Positions 16,722 to 23,665 of a stretch of DNA of 62,088 nt are shown one piece after another (position 1 is the first letter of the stretch; every line of letters begins with the position of its first letter). The DNA comes from a virus. Made by a program: the position numbers and the translations under genes. The notes below the pieces were generated by a model. The model was not told the origin of the DNA. It worked only from the letters and a program-made list of their open reading frames with translations, and ran no database searches. The stretch spans positions 1 to 62,088 of the IMG/VR virus record IMGVR_UViG_3300046007_006509; one strand, given 5' to 3'.

Positions 16722-17789
16722 ATGGGAAAACCATTTGATGTTAGTAAATTTAGAAAAGATATCACCAAATCCATTGAAGGACTTAGTATCGGATTTAATG
16801 ACCCAACTGACTGGGTTAGTACCGGCAATCATGCCCTCAATTATCTCATTAGTGGTGATTTTAATAAAGGCGTACCTCTTGGCAAAGTTACTGTCTTTGC
16901 CGGAGAGAGTGGATCAGGAAAATCATATATCTGTTCAGGCAACCTCGTCCGACACGCACAACAACAAGGCATCTTTGTTGTCTTGGTTGATTCAGAAAAT
17001 GCATTGGACGAAGATTGGTTGAAGGCACTTGGTGTTGACACCAGCGAAGATAAGTTATTGAAACTCAATATGGCAATGATTGATGATGTTGCTAAGACAA
17101 TTAGTGAGTTTATGAAAAGTTACAAGGCTCTTCCTGCAGAGGATAAGCCTAAAGTTCTTTTTATTATTGACAGCCTTGGTATGTTGTTAACACCAACTGA
17201 TGTCAATCAGTTTGAAGCAGGTGACATGAAGGGTGATATGGGTCGTAAGCCTAAGGCACTTACAAGTCTTGTTCGTAACTGTGTTAACATGTTCGGCAGT
17301 CACAATGTTGGTCTAGTCGCAACTAATCACACTTATGCTTCACAAGACATGTTTGACCCTGACGATAAAATTTCAGGTGGTCAGGGCTTTATCTATGCAA
17401 GTAGTATTGTTGTCGCCATGAAGAAACTAAAACTCAAAGAGGATGATGACGGCAACAAGGTCAGCGAAGTTCGCGGTATTCGTAGTGCTTGTAAGGTAAT
17501 GAAAACACGTTACGCAAAGCCCTTCGAAAGTGTGCAGGTTAAAATTCCTTACGAGACTGGCATGAACCCATACAGTGGCTTGCTTGATTTGTTTGAGAAA
17601 GCAGGCTTGTTAACTAAAGAAGGTAATCGTTTATCATATACTACCGATGACGGTGAAGTTCTCAAGTTCTTCCGTAAGGGTTGGGAATCAAATGACGATG
17701 GCTGCTTGGATAAGGTAATGGTTGAATACCAGAAAAAAAATCAAAATAAACTAAGTACTGTAACTACTGAGGAGGAAGTTACAGAATGA
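16722..17789 (+). CDS. uvsX: UvsX RecA-like recombinase
   Basis: Forms filaments on ssDNA and drives strand exchange in phage recombination-dependent replication. Walker A is GESGSGKS (residues 61-68), the adjacent VVLVDSENALDEDW corresponds to the RecA core, VLFIIDSLGMLL is Walker B, and ATNHTY plus DKISGGQGFIYASS belong to the DNA-binding loop region. 355 residues, complete, acidic C-terminus. It lies between gp32 and UvsY, its functional partners. Confidence 0.95.
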   Translation: MGKPFDVSKFRKDITKSIEGLSIGFNDPTDWVSTGNHALNYLISGDFNKGVPLGKVTVFAGESGSGKSYICSGNLVRHAQQQGIFVVLVDSENALDEDWLKALGVDTSEDKLLKLNMAMIDDVAKTISEFMKSYKALPAEDKPKVLFIIDSLGMLLTPTDVNQFEAGDMKGDMGRKPKALTSLVRNCVNMFGSHNVGLVATNHTYASQDMFDPDDKISGGQGFIYASSIVVAMKKLKLKEDDDGNKVSEVRGIRSACKVMKTRYAKPFESVQVKIPYETGMNPYSGLLDLFEKAGLLTKEGNRLSYTTDDGEVLKFFRKGWESNDDGCLDKVMVEYQKKNQNKLSTVTTEEEVTE

Positions 17790-18040
17790 GTATATCGTGT
17801 TTGAATATGGCATCAGAGGTATGGGATGCCTTAAGGTCTCATGTTGATTTATCAGAAAGAAAAGATGCGGCAGATACTCTTGTCAATCTATTAATTGATG
17901 CAGGCTATGATGCCGATGAAATTAAAGAATCGTTTCGCGGTGATAAAGACATTGGTAACGCACTGAAATTTTTCAAAGAGCAAAATGATACCGAGGAAGA
18001 ATACGAAGAATTTGATGAAGATGAAGATGAAGAATGGTGA
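17786..18040 (+). CDS. Acidic small protein between uvsX and uvsY
   Basis: 84 residues. The first two thirds are helical (SEVWDALRSHVDLSERKDAA, DADEIKESF), the end is a strongly acidic tail of Glu/Asp (EEEYEEFDEDEDEEW). Acidic-tail proteins of this sort can mimic DNA or modulate recombinases, but that is inference. It overlaps the uvsX stop by 4 bases, so expression is coupled to UvsX. Confidence 0.7.
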   Translation: MSISCLNMASEVWDALRSHVDLSERKDAADTLVNLLIDAGYDADEIKESFRGDKDIGNALKFFKEQNDTEEEYEEFDEDEDEEW

Positions 18041-18043
18041 TCA

Positions 18044-18502
18044 ATGAATTGGTACACAAAAATATCACAGAACCTTTCTGTGATACCAGACTTCATCACA
18101 CATTATGAATCTGAATTATCAGAGGCAAAAAAAGAAGTAAAAATTTATGGCAATGTAGAAAAGAACATTGCCAATTTGCCTGGTGTAACTGAACATAGAT
18201 TTAATCAGCTTCAAGAAATTGAGGCTGTATTAAACTACCTCAACATTAAATTAAGGCAAATTCGCCGAAAACATTTTCAAAAATATTTAGAAGCGTATAA
18301 TAGAGCATTGACTAGCCGTGATGCTGAAAAGTATGTTGATGGTGAAGATGAAGTCATTGACTTTGAAACCATTATCAATGAAGTAGCACTACTACGCAAT
18401 CGTTGGTTAGGCATTATGAAAGGTCTTGAAGCCAAACAATGGCAGATGGGACATATTGTAAGATTACGAACAGCCGGCATGGAGGACATTTCAATTGGGT
18501 AA
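18044..18502 (+). CDS. uvsY: UvsY-like recombination mediator
   Basis: Helps UvsX displace gp32 from ssDNA. The sequence is wholly helical with the features I associate with marine T4-like UvsY: LSEAKKEVKIYGNVEKNIA, GVTEHRFNQLQEIEAVLNYL, RRKHFQKYLEAYNRALTSRD and a C-terminal WLGIMKGLEAKQWQMGHIVR. Length (152 aa) and position three genes after gp32 and just after uvsX agree with that role. Confidence 0.8.
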   Translation: MNWYTKISQNLSVIPDFITHYESELSEAKKEVKIYGNVEKNIANLPGVTEHRFNQLQEIEAVLNYLNIKLRQIRRKHFQKYLEAYNRALTSRDAEKYVDGEDEVIDFETIINEVALLRNRWLGIMKGLEAKQWQMGHIVRLRTAGMEDISIG

Positions 18503-19331
18503 TGTATATAATATTAAAACACAAGGTGCTATTGCAGGTGCAGGCCAACAAAATAGTGCAGGTTTGAATTTGGGATCGGTAATGACTACTAGTTCACAAG
18601 GTTTAAATTTAAATAGTATCAATGGAAATATAGGTGATTTACTTAAACAAATTACACCTTCAGGGCATATTAAAAAATATGAAGTTTATGAAAGCGAAGA
18701 AGATTTTCTAGCACTAAGCGTAGCTTGGTATAGGCTACGCAAAGAAAAAGATGCAGGAAAATTAATAGGTTATATTAACATTTCCTCACTTACAGATCAG
18801 GATTTGTACAAATGTGTAACCTCTGATGATAGGATAAAGGCAGAAGAAATTCGTGACTTTTATCAAAAGAAATTTCTTATGCTGACACTAAAAAGTAAGT
18901 CTCTTACAATGTTTAGAAAAGATTTGTGCGAATATGTTAATGGCAATAGTAAAATTGTGCAAGAAAAATTATTGCCAATGATTTATCGTTTACCTGAATT
19001 TTACGAATATGATATAGATTTTGATGATCTTAAAAGAGATTTTAATCATGAATTAAACGAACAACGAGTTCAAGGAAAACCTAGATCAGTGAAAAAACTT
19101 TTTCCTATACGGAAACTAAGTAAGAATACTAAGCGCATGAAGTATCATGAATATTGGATGCACACACCTGATAATGATTTAGTTGTCATGGTCTTGGATT
19201 TAAAAAATCCATTACAGCATCTATGGGAAAAAGAATTTGATAAACAATTTATTTCCATAGAGGCATACTATATGCCTAAGGTTCGTGATGACCTTCAGTA
19301 TTATCAATTAGGAAATTGGCAGGTTGTTTAA
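18495..19331 (+). CDS. Conserved phage protein of unknown function, 278 aa
   Basis: The start is TTG at 18495, chosen because GGAGG lies at 18481-18485 at the right spacing and no ATG is available in frame nearby. The first 45 residues are Gly/Asn/Ser-rich (GAIAGAGQQNSAGLNLGS) and likely disordered. The rest is helical and charged, with EEIRDFYQKKFLMLTLKSKS and RKDLCEYVNGN. Position after uvsY suggests a replication or helicase-loading role, comparable with T4 gp59, but I do not see convincing sequence support. Confidence 0.6.
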   Translation: MGNVYNIKTQGAIAGAGQQNSAGLNLGSVMTTSSQGLNLNSINGNIGDLLKQITPSGHIKKYEVYESEEDFLALSVAWYRLRKEKDAGKLIGYINISSLTDQDLYKCVTSDDRIKAEEIRDFYQKKFLMLTLKSKSLTMFRKDLCEYVNGNSKIVQEKLLPMIYRLPEFYEYDIDFDDLKRDFNHELNEQRVQGKPRSVKKLFPIRKLSKNTKRMKYHEYWMHTPDNDLVVMVLDLKNPLQHLWEKEFDKQFISIEAYYMPKVRDDLQYYQLGNWQVV

Positions 19332-19514
19332 ATGCCACTTAGATTGCGACCATTCAATTTAAAAGCTCCGCCGGAGACCATTAAGTTGAGAAGTAAGTTG
19401 TGCAGTCAATGTGAACATTACAGACAAATTATTGATGTTTGTGATAAATGTGGTTGTTTCATGTTAGCTAAAAAAGCCATGAAAAACACGAAATGTCCTA
19501 TAGGTAAATGGTAA
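19332..19514 (+). CDS. Small zinc-ribbon protein, 60 aa
   Basis: Six cysteines: C24-x2-C27, C37-x2-C40-x-C42 and C55. The spacing suggests a zinc ribbon, with LCSQCEHYRQ and CDKCGCFML as the knuckles. The N-terminus is basic. It follows the upstream stop without a gap. Possible nucleic-acid or protein binding; no specific role visible. Confidence 0.7.
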   Translation: MPLRLRPFNLKAPPETIKLRSKLCSQCEHYRQIIDVCDKCGCFMLAKKAMKNTKCPIGKW

Positions 19515-19563
19515 TATGTAATGTTATTGAGTAAAGTCCTTACACTTAATAGTGTGCCAATAT

Positions 19564-19571
19564 ATGGTAAA
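19564..19571 (+). promoter_or_regulatory. Possible variant late promoter
   Basis: GGTAAATA, one mismatch from the late box, 28 bases before the ATG at 19600, with AAAGGAA between them. Confidence 0.35.
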
Positions 19572-19599
19572 TACTAGTTTGTGAAAGGAAACAAAAAAT

Positions 19600-19839
19600 A
19601 TGGAACATGTTAGCAAAGCATTTGGCATGGCGGGAGATTTCTTAAGTCATGTAATGAATTTAGGAATCAAACTGATTGCCGTAGGCGTTGTTCTACAAAT
19701 TCTATTCGGCGCAGGCGTACCTTTCTTAGGCATCGATGTAGTTGGTGCAATTACTAAGTTTGTTGGTGCTCTAGGTGAGAAGGGTCTTGTAGGCTTGATC
19801 GCATTAGCAGTTATATTTTGGTCATTCAACAAAAAATAA
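19600..19839 (+). CDS. Small membrane protein, 79 aa
   Basis: Two predicted membrane helices (about residues 16-41 and 59-76) separated by a Gly/Asp-containing loop FLGIDVVGAITKFVGALGEKG. The size and Gly/Ala-rich helices would allow a holin-type role, but no experimental family is recognised and the lysis genes lie elsewhere. AAAGGAA precedes the start and a strong terminator follows. Confidence 0.65.
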   Translation: MEHVSKAFGMAGDFLSHVMNLGIKLIAVGVVLQILFGAGVPFLGIDVVGAITKFVGALGEKGLVGLIALAVIFWSFNKK

Positions 19840-19856
19840 CTAATCACACACTAACA

Positions 19857-19882
19857 CAAAACCCGCCTAGTGCGGGTTTTTT
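19857..19882 (+). terminator. Rho-independent terminator
   Basis: Stem AAAACCCGC/GCGGGTTTT with loop CTAGT, followed by a run of T. It ends the recombination operon immediately before the first early-island promoter. Confidence 0.9.
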
Positions 19883-19883
19883 A

Positions 19884-19912
19884 TTGACAATAAATGGTTC
19901 CTGTGCTAAACT
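19884..19912 (+). promoter_or_regulatory. Early promoter cassette, copy 1
   Basis: TTGACA at 19884-19889, 17-base spacer starting ATAAATGG, and TAAACT at 19907-19912. The -10 is the weakest of the working copies. Confidence 0.7.
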
Positions 19913-19933
19913 AAGTTTTTAGTAAGGAACTGT

Positions 19934-20080
19934 ATGAACTACACACTGGTTACTCCCCAAGGTCGTATCTACACTTTCTACATTGAAGCAACCGCCCTGT
20001 GCTACCAACAAGCATACGGCGGTGTTGTTTTTTCGCAACAGATTTTGGAAGTTGAAAATGTCGAAGATTCCGTACAATAA
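19934..20080 (+). CDS. Small early protein, 48 aa
   Basis: ATG at 19934 follows AAGGAA (19924-19929) and a sigma70 promoter. The product begins MNYTLVTPQGRIYTFYIEA and continues LCYQQAYGGVVFSQQIL, ending at TAA 20078-20080. The next gene starts inside it at 20058, which is normal packing here. Function unknown. Confidence 0.7.
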   Translation: MNYTLVTPQGRIYTFYIEATALCYQQAYGGVVFSQQILEVENVEDSVQ

Positions 20081-20339
20081 AGAACTAAAGTGTAAAGATT
20101 GTAAAAACGCCAAAGCTACCTGGTTTAGCCGTCTTACTCGGGCCAGTCACTTTTTTGAGTGTACTATTCCCGAATCTTGGAATGAAGAAAAGTACGATCC
20201 TGTATTTGGTAAGACTACCCCTGGCTTCAATAGTTCATGTAATGTCATGCGCGGATCCTATAGTGCATGTGGTCCCGACGCTAAAAAGTGGGTTCCCCGT
20301 TCTAGCAAACTAATATTCCTAGCATTGAAAAACGGTTGA
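20058..20339 (+). CDS. Cys-rich small early protein, 93 aa
   Basis: Start MSKIPYNKELKCKDCKNAKA at 20058. Five cysteines (C12, C15, C35, C61, C71) suggest a zinc site. The sequence WFSRLTRASHFFEC is basic and aromatic. An in-frame ATG at 19983 would overlap most of the upstream gene and lacks a ribosome-binding site. Its TGA stop overlaps the -35 box of the next early promoter. Confidence 0.7.
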   Translation: MSKIPYNKELKCKDCKNAKATWFSRLTRASHFFECTIPESWNEEKYDPVFGKTTPGFNSSCNVMRGSYSACGPDAKKWVPRSSKLIFLALKNG

Positions 20340-20364
20340 CAATAAATGGATTTGGGCATATAAT
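20336..20364 (+). promoter_or_regulatory. Early promoter cassette, copy 2
   Basis: TTGACA 20336-20341, 17-base spacer beginning ATAAATGGATTTGGG, TATAAT 20359-20364: both boxes are perfect consensus. The leader TAGACAGTTAGATAACGGAG that follows recurs at copy 5. Confidence 0.93.
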
Positions 20365-20397
20365 AGAGACTTAGACAGTTAGATAACGGAGCAAAAA

Positions 20398-20667
20398 ATG
20401 CGTACTAAGCGATACATCACTGGTCTTGACAATAGCCGTAAAATCCGTGTGATTTGCAATGGCGTTGGTTTCTATACCACTGTTAAGGGTGCATTTGATA
20501 TGGCATTCCATGACCAGCGAGTTGCAGTAACTAGTGCTTTGGTTTCGCTTGGCTGTGACCAACTTCTGCCTGAAGGCAAGCGTCCTACAGGGTTCGGTAC
20601 TCGGATGAAGGTGTACAATGGTCAAGGCGAACAGGTTTATGTTGATGTTCAAGTAGATTTGGTGTAA
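20398..20667 (+). CDS. Small early protein, 89 aa
   Basis: Begins MRTKRYITGLDNSRKIRVIC; the middle contains GVGFYTTVKGAFDMAFHDQR, the end is beta-rich (VYNGQGEQVYVDVQVDLV). Ribosome-binding site CGGAG precedes the ATG. Codons are more GC-rich than in the surrounding late genes. No family function is known to me; an early host-takeover role is plausible from the promoter only. Confidence 0.75.
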   Translation: MRTKRYITGLDNSRKIRVICNGVGFYTTVKGAFDMAFHDQRVAVTSALVSLGCDQLLPEGKRPTGFGTRMKVYNGQGEQVYVDVQVDLV

Positions 20668-20668
20668 T

Positions 20669-21010
20669 ATGGTACATTCATTAGATGTTTTGGCTGAGCG
20701 GGTAGTCCGTGACGGCCGAGTAGCGGTATTAGTATCGCCGGGTTTCGGAGCAGGTTGGTCTACTTGGGCTGACCGTGAATTGCGTGAGCGCCTGCTGTTC
20801 GACCCTGAGGTAGTTGCTTGGGTAGAAGGTGGCAAGGAAGGCCCACTGCCGGACCTTGAAGCCAAGTATGGTGATGCCTATTTTTATGATGGTGGCGCCA
20901 GTGACCTTATGATAGAGTGGGTACCGGTCGGAGCAAAGTTCCGCATACATGAGTATGACGGATCAGAATCACTGGTCCGTGAATCTGAAGAAGAATGGTT
21001 CGTGGCTTGA
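20669..21010 (+). CDS. Conserved early phage protein, 113 aa
   Basis: Contains VAVLVSPGFGAGWSTWADRE, EAKYGDAYFYDGGASDL and WVPVGAKFRIHEYDGSESLV, blocks that I recognise from a hypothetical protein found in diverse phages of proteobacteria. No catalytic motif is evident. It lies one base after the previous gene and shares its transcript. The next early promoter begins inside its stop. Confidence 0.75.
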   Translation: MVHSLDVLAERVVRDGRVAVLVSPGFGAGWSTWADRELRERLLFDPEVVAWVEGGKEGPLPDLEAKYGDAYFYDGGASDLMIEWVPVGAKFRIHEYDGSESLVRESEEEWFVA

Positions 21011-21035
21011 CAATAAATGGATAAGGCTATATAAT
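21007..21035 (+). promoter_or_regulatory. Early promoter cassette, copy 3
   Basis: TTGACA 21007-21012, 17-base spacer with ATAAATGG, TATAAT 21030-21035. It overlaps the stop of the upstream gene. Confidence 0.92.
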
Positions 21036-21065
21036 AGAGTCTTATTCAGTCACAAGGAGATCCTG

Positions 21066-21278
21066 ATGGGATATCGTGTTTTGGGTCGTACCGAGGATGT
21101 GATGCGTGGCTATGGTCCTCGTAAGGGTCTTGAGGGTCCGTTTGCATTTGTCGGCGGTCGTGTGTTGTACTATGATCCGAAGGAAGGCAAGTACTACGAT
21201 CCGACTACCGACTTCTATGTTGAGCAGGAAGAAATGGACCTGCTGAATCGTGATTTGGTTAAGTTTTTTTCCCGTTAA
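21066..21278 (+). CDS. Small early protein, 70 aa
   Basis: Start MGYRVLGRTEDVMRGYGPRK follows AAGGAGA (21054-21060); the longer in-frame form would start upstream of the promoter and is rejected. Contains FAFVGGRVLYYDPKEGKYYD and ends with an acidic-to-basic helix. Tyr- and Gly-rich, no known family. Confidence 0.72.
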   Translation: MGYRVLGRTEDVMRGYGPRKGLEGPFAFVGGRVLYYDPKEGKYYDPTTDFYVEQEEMDLLNRDLVKFFSR

Positions 21279-21282
21279 AAGG

Positions 21283-21288
21283 TTGACA
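21283..21288 (+). promoter_or_regulatory. Decayed early promoter cassette, copy 4
   Basis: TTGACAATAAATG matches the cassette exactly, but 17 bases downstream there is GCGAAA instead of TATAAT. The conserved AATAAATG here supplies the ATG of a small gene (21293). Confidence 0.55.
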
Positions 21289-21292
21289 ATAA

Positions 21293-21466
21293 ATGTCTAA
21301 GATGAGCGAAATTTCCCTTGAAATTCAGGACCTACTGGTCGAGGGAGTGCATCCTACTAAAATTGCAAAAATCCTGCAAGTGCCCTTGGCTTGGGTGTAT
21401 GATACCCTGGAAATGATGGAATCTGAGTCCGAACAATACGATCCTTATAATACAGTCAATTCTTAA
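21293..21466 (+). CDS. Small HTH-like protein, 57 aa
   Basis: Product MSKMSEISLEIQDLLVEGVH followed by PTKIAKILQVPLAWVYDTLE, a helix-turn-helix pattern typical of small phage DNA-binding proteins, then an acidic tail. ATG 21302 is an alternative start. The first ATG is part of the spacer of a cassette that has lost its -10 box. It ends five bases before the next promoter. Confidence 0.6.
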   Translation: MSKMSEISLEIQDLLVEGVHPTKIAKILQVPLAWVYDTLEMMESESEQYDPYNTVNS

Positions 21467-21469
21467 AGG

Positions 21470-21498
21470 TTGACAATAAATGGGTTTTAGTCTATAAT
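21470..21498 (+). promoter_or_regulatory. Early promoter cassette, copy 5
   Basis: TTGACA 21470-21475, 17-base spacer ATAAATGGGTTTTAGTC, TATAAT 21493-21498. The downstream leader TTAGACAGTTAGATAACGGA is identical to that of copy 2. Confidence 0.93.
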
Positions 21499-21533
21499 AG
21501 AGGCTTAGACAGTTAGATAACGGAGCAAACGAA

Positions 21534-21854
21534 ATGGCCAAAATTCTCATCTCTACCCAAGTTTACGAAAACTATGGTGCCCATGATTGGGACGGTCAAG
21601 GCGAGTGCCCCCAGTACTGGAAAGCTAAGGGCGGTAATGAGTATGTTATTAAGAATTTTAAGGGTAATGACCGCAATGCTACCGAACTCACGATGGTAGC
21701 AAGTGCCCAAATTGAGCAGGATGACCAGTACTTCCGTGAACATATCATCGATTTTCGAATTGTCGCGGATGACTACCTCACCCAGTTTGAGAAGGACCAA
21801 CTGGAATACGAAGGCCGCATTTATTATCCTGCTAAGGAAATTGTGTTGGCATGA
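21534..21854 (+). CDS. Conserved early phage protein, 106 aa
   Basis: Starts MAKILISTQVYENYGAHDWD and contains CPQYWKAKGGNEYVIKNF and QDDQYFREHIIDFRIVADDY. I recognise the N-terminus from a hypothetical protein found in several phages and bacteria; its function is unknown. Ribosome-binding site CGGAG. Strongly expressed early gene judging by its perfect promoter. Confidence 0.78.
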   Translation: MAKILISTQVYENYGAHDWDGQGECPQYWKAKGGNEYVIKNFKGNDRNATELTMVASAQIEQDDQYFREHIIDFRIVADDYLTQFEKDQLEYEGRIYYPAKEIVLA

Positions 21855-21857
21855 GGT

Positions 21858-21886
21858 TGACAATAAATGGATTTGGGTATATAATA
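21858..21886 (+). promoter_or_regulatory. Early promoter cassette, copy 6
   Basis: TTGACA 21858-21863, 17-base spacer ATAAATGGATTTGGGTA, TATAAT 21881-21886. The leader ATAGACAGTTAAGACACAGG is a diverged version of that in copies 2 and 5. Confidence 0.93.
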
Positions 21887-21918
21887 CATACATAGACAGT
21901 TAAGACACAGGAGCAAAT

Positions 21919-22941
21919 ATGTCAACAATTCGCATTCTTTCTGGTTCATATCGCAATCAAGCGGTCCGCAATGAAGTTTTTACCCTTGTCAAGGGTTTTC
22001 AAACTGGTAAAAAAGGTAACTATGTTACTGTTAAAAATGACGGCCAGTTTGATATTGATATTGAAGTTGTCAAGGTAAAGGTTCCTAATATGCAGGCTAT
22101 TGAGTTTTTGAACGGTGCACCGATTGTTGCACAAGTGTCCGAACCTGTCGCTGAGGTCGTTACTGAGACTGATGACGAGGCTATGGACCGTATCGCTACT
22201 CGGTTCGGCATTCTTGATGAAATGTCTAAGGCATGTATCAATGGTGATATCCGTGCAATGATTGTGACTGGCCCTCCCGGTGTCGGCAAGAGTTTCGGTG
22301 TTACTCGGCAAATGGAAAAGGCTACTCTGTTTGATCAGGTTGCAGGCAAGCGTTTGCGTTTTGAGATTGTCAAGGGTACTATGTCTGCTATCGGCTTGTT
22401 CGCATTGCTCTACAAGTACTCCGATGCTAAGAATGTGTTGGTCTTTGACGATTGCGATATCTGGGAAGATCAGGATGCTGTGAACATTCTGAAGGGTGCT
22501 TTGGATAGTGGCAAGACCCGTCGTATCAGTTACAACAAGGATAGCCGACTGTTGCGTGAAGAAGGTGTTCCTAACACTTTCGATTTTCACGGTTCGATAA
22601 TCTTTATCACTAACAAGACCTTCGACAACAAGCGAGCCACTAAGATTCAGCCGCACTTGGATGCATTGCAATCTCGCAGTCACTTCTTGGATCTGACTAT
22701 CAACACCGAGCGTGACAAGATGCTCCGTATCAAGCAAGTGCATCGTGATGCTGACCCCGGATTGTTTGTTGATTATGGTTTCGACAAGGCTCAAGAAGAA
22801 ATGGTTCTTGACTTCATGTGGGACAATCACAACAAGTTGCGTGAAGTGTCCTTGCGTATGACTCTCAAGATTGCCGATCTTGTCAAGATCAGCCCGAACA
22901 ACTGGCGCGAACTTGCTAAGGCAACTTGCATGAAGGCTTAA
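21919..22941 (+). CDS. AAA+ ATPase
   Basis: A 340-residue ATPase. Walker A GPPGVGKS lies at residues 118-125, Walker B VLVFDDCD at 173-180, a sensor-like SIIFITNK follows. The first 85 residues form a separate beta-rich domain (VRNEVFTLVKGF, GNYVTVKNDGQ). It acts as a molecular motor or chaperone on an unknown partner; T4 has no obvious counterpart. Strong early promoter in front, terminator behind. Codon use is more GC-rich than in neighbouring late genes. Confidence 0.88.
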   Translation: MSTIRILSGSYRNQAVRNEVFTLVKGFQTGKKGNYVTVKNDGQFDIDIEVVKVKVPNMQAIEFLNGAPIVAQVSEPVAEVVTETDDEAMDRIATRFGILDEMSKACINGDIRAMIVTGPPGVGKSFGVTRQMEKATLFDQVAGKRLRFEIVKGTMSAIGLFALLYKYSDAKNVLVFDDCDIWEDQDAVNILKGALDSGKTRRISYNKDSRLLREEGVPNTFDFHGSIIFITNKTFDNKRATKIQPHLDALQSRSHFLDLTINTERDKMLRIKQVHRDADPGLFVDYGFDKAQEEMVLDFMWDNHNKLREVSLRMTLKIADLVKISPNNWRELAKATCMKA

Positions 22942-22943
22942 AT

Positions 22944-22965
22944 AAAAGGGACTTGTGTCCCTTTT
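22944..22965 (+). terminator. Rho-independent terminator
   Basis: Perfect 9-bp stem AAAAGGGAC/GTCCCTTTT with loop TTGT, ending in TTTT. It closes the early island. Confidence 0.88.
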
Positions 22966-22968
22966 ACT

Positions 22969-22996
22969 TTGTAATTTTAATTTATTACTATATAAT
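22969..22996 (+). promoter_or_regulatory. Probable sigma70-type promoter
   Basis: TTGTAA at 22969-22974, 16-base spacer, TATAAT at 22991-22996, ahead of the oxygenase genes. Confidence 0.6.
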
Positions 22997-23018
22997 AAGA
23001 GGACTCAAAGGTCCTCTT
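22997..23018 (+). promoter_or_regulatory. Leader hairpin before the first oxygenase
   Basis: AAGAGGAC/GTCCTCTT with loop TCAAAG lies between the -10 box and the ATG at 23024. Part of the left arm precedes the likely transcription start. No separate ribosome-binding site is visible, so this stem may control translation, or act as an operator. Confidence 0.5.
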
Positions 23019-23023
23019 ACCAT

Positions 23024-23662
23024 ATGAAAAAAAATACTTTATTCAGTTTTGACACTTACAATTTTGAATGTGATAACCAATTAGTTGATATAGTTTACAA
23101 TGAAATTGTTACCCTTGACAAAAACAAACAGATTTTTTGGAACCACAATGGTTCTAATCCATCACTTGAATCATATAATGGTTATTTAAACCCTGAAACT
23201 ACAAAGTGCTTTTATAATAAAGAACTTTTAGATTGGGTTACAGAGTGCTTCAATAAAGTCAGCCAAGAGAAATACAAACAAAATTTATCTGTAGTTGATA
23301 GTTGGGTCACGAAAACAAAGTTTTTAGCTGGATCAGGCTGGCATGACCATACTATGTCAATTCTAAGTGGGGTGCTTTATTTTGACGATTCAAGTCCAAT
23401 TGAATTCAAGTATACTGATCCATATCATATTCATACTGGACTTTTTAGACATCCCGATTTTCTTAAAGCTAGCGATATTACTACAAAAGTAAATCCAACT
23501 AAAGGTAACTTTATGATATTTCCTAGTCATCTTGCACATAGGATCACACCAAATAAAAATAAATCTGATAGGTATTCACTAGCATTTAATACATTTTTTA
23601 CAGGTGAACTTTCTAATTTTAGAACTACTCGTTTGGCTTTAACTACTAAAGAACTTGAATAA
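23024..23662 (+). CDS. 2OG-Fe(II) oxygenase, tandem copy 1
   Basis: Start MKKNTLFSFDTYNFEC at 23024; an in-frame upstream ATG would lie in the promoter. The iron-binding pair is H107-x-H109 (SGWHDHTMSILSGVLYF), the distal His lies in FPSHLAHRI and the 2-oxoglutarate arginine in DRYSLAFNTFF, the pattern of the 2OG-FeII_Oxy_5 (TIGR02466-like) group. Such enzymes hydroxylate proteins or small molecules. The next gene is a clear duplicate. The substrate is unknown. Confidence 0.85.
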   Translation: MKKNTLFSFDTYNFECDNQLVDIVYNEIVTLDKNKQIFWNHNGSNPSLESYNGYLNPETTKCFYNKELLDWVTECFNKVSQEKYKQNLSVVDSWVTKTKFLAGSGWHDHTMSILSGVLYFDDSSPIEFKYTDPYHIHTGLFRHPDFLKASDITTKVNPTKGNFMIFPSHLAHRITPNKNKSDRYSLAFNTFFTGELSNFRTTRLALTTKELE

Positions 23663-23665
23663 GAT

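Noticed and set aside
18495-19331. gp59 helicase loader assignment for the gene after uvsY
   Set aside because: Position would fit, but no sequence block convincingly matched T4 gp59, so it is left as unknown.
20371-20865. 164-codon minus-strand open frame
   Set aside because: Antisense to two early genes that have perfect promoters and ribosome-binding sites; Ser/Thr/Arg-rich nonsense-like product.
21946-22830. 294-codon open frame on the minus strand
   Set aside because: Lies entirely antisense to the AAA+ ATPase, has no ribosome-binding site or promoter, and its product has no recognisable features. It is a by-product of the codon use of the real gene.
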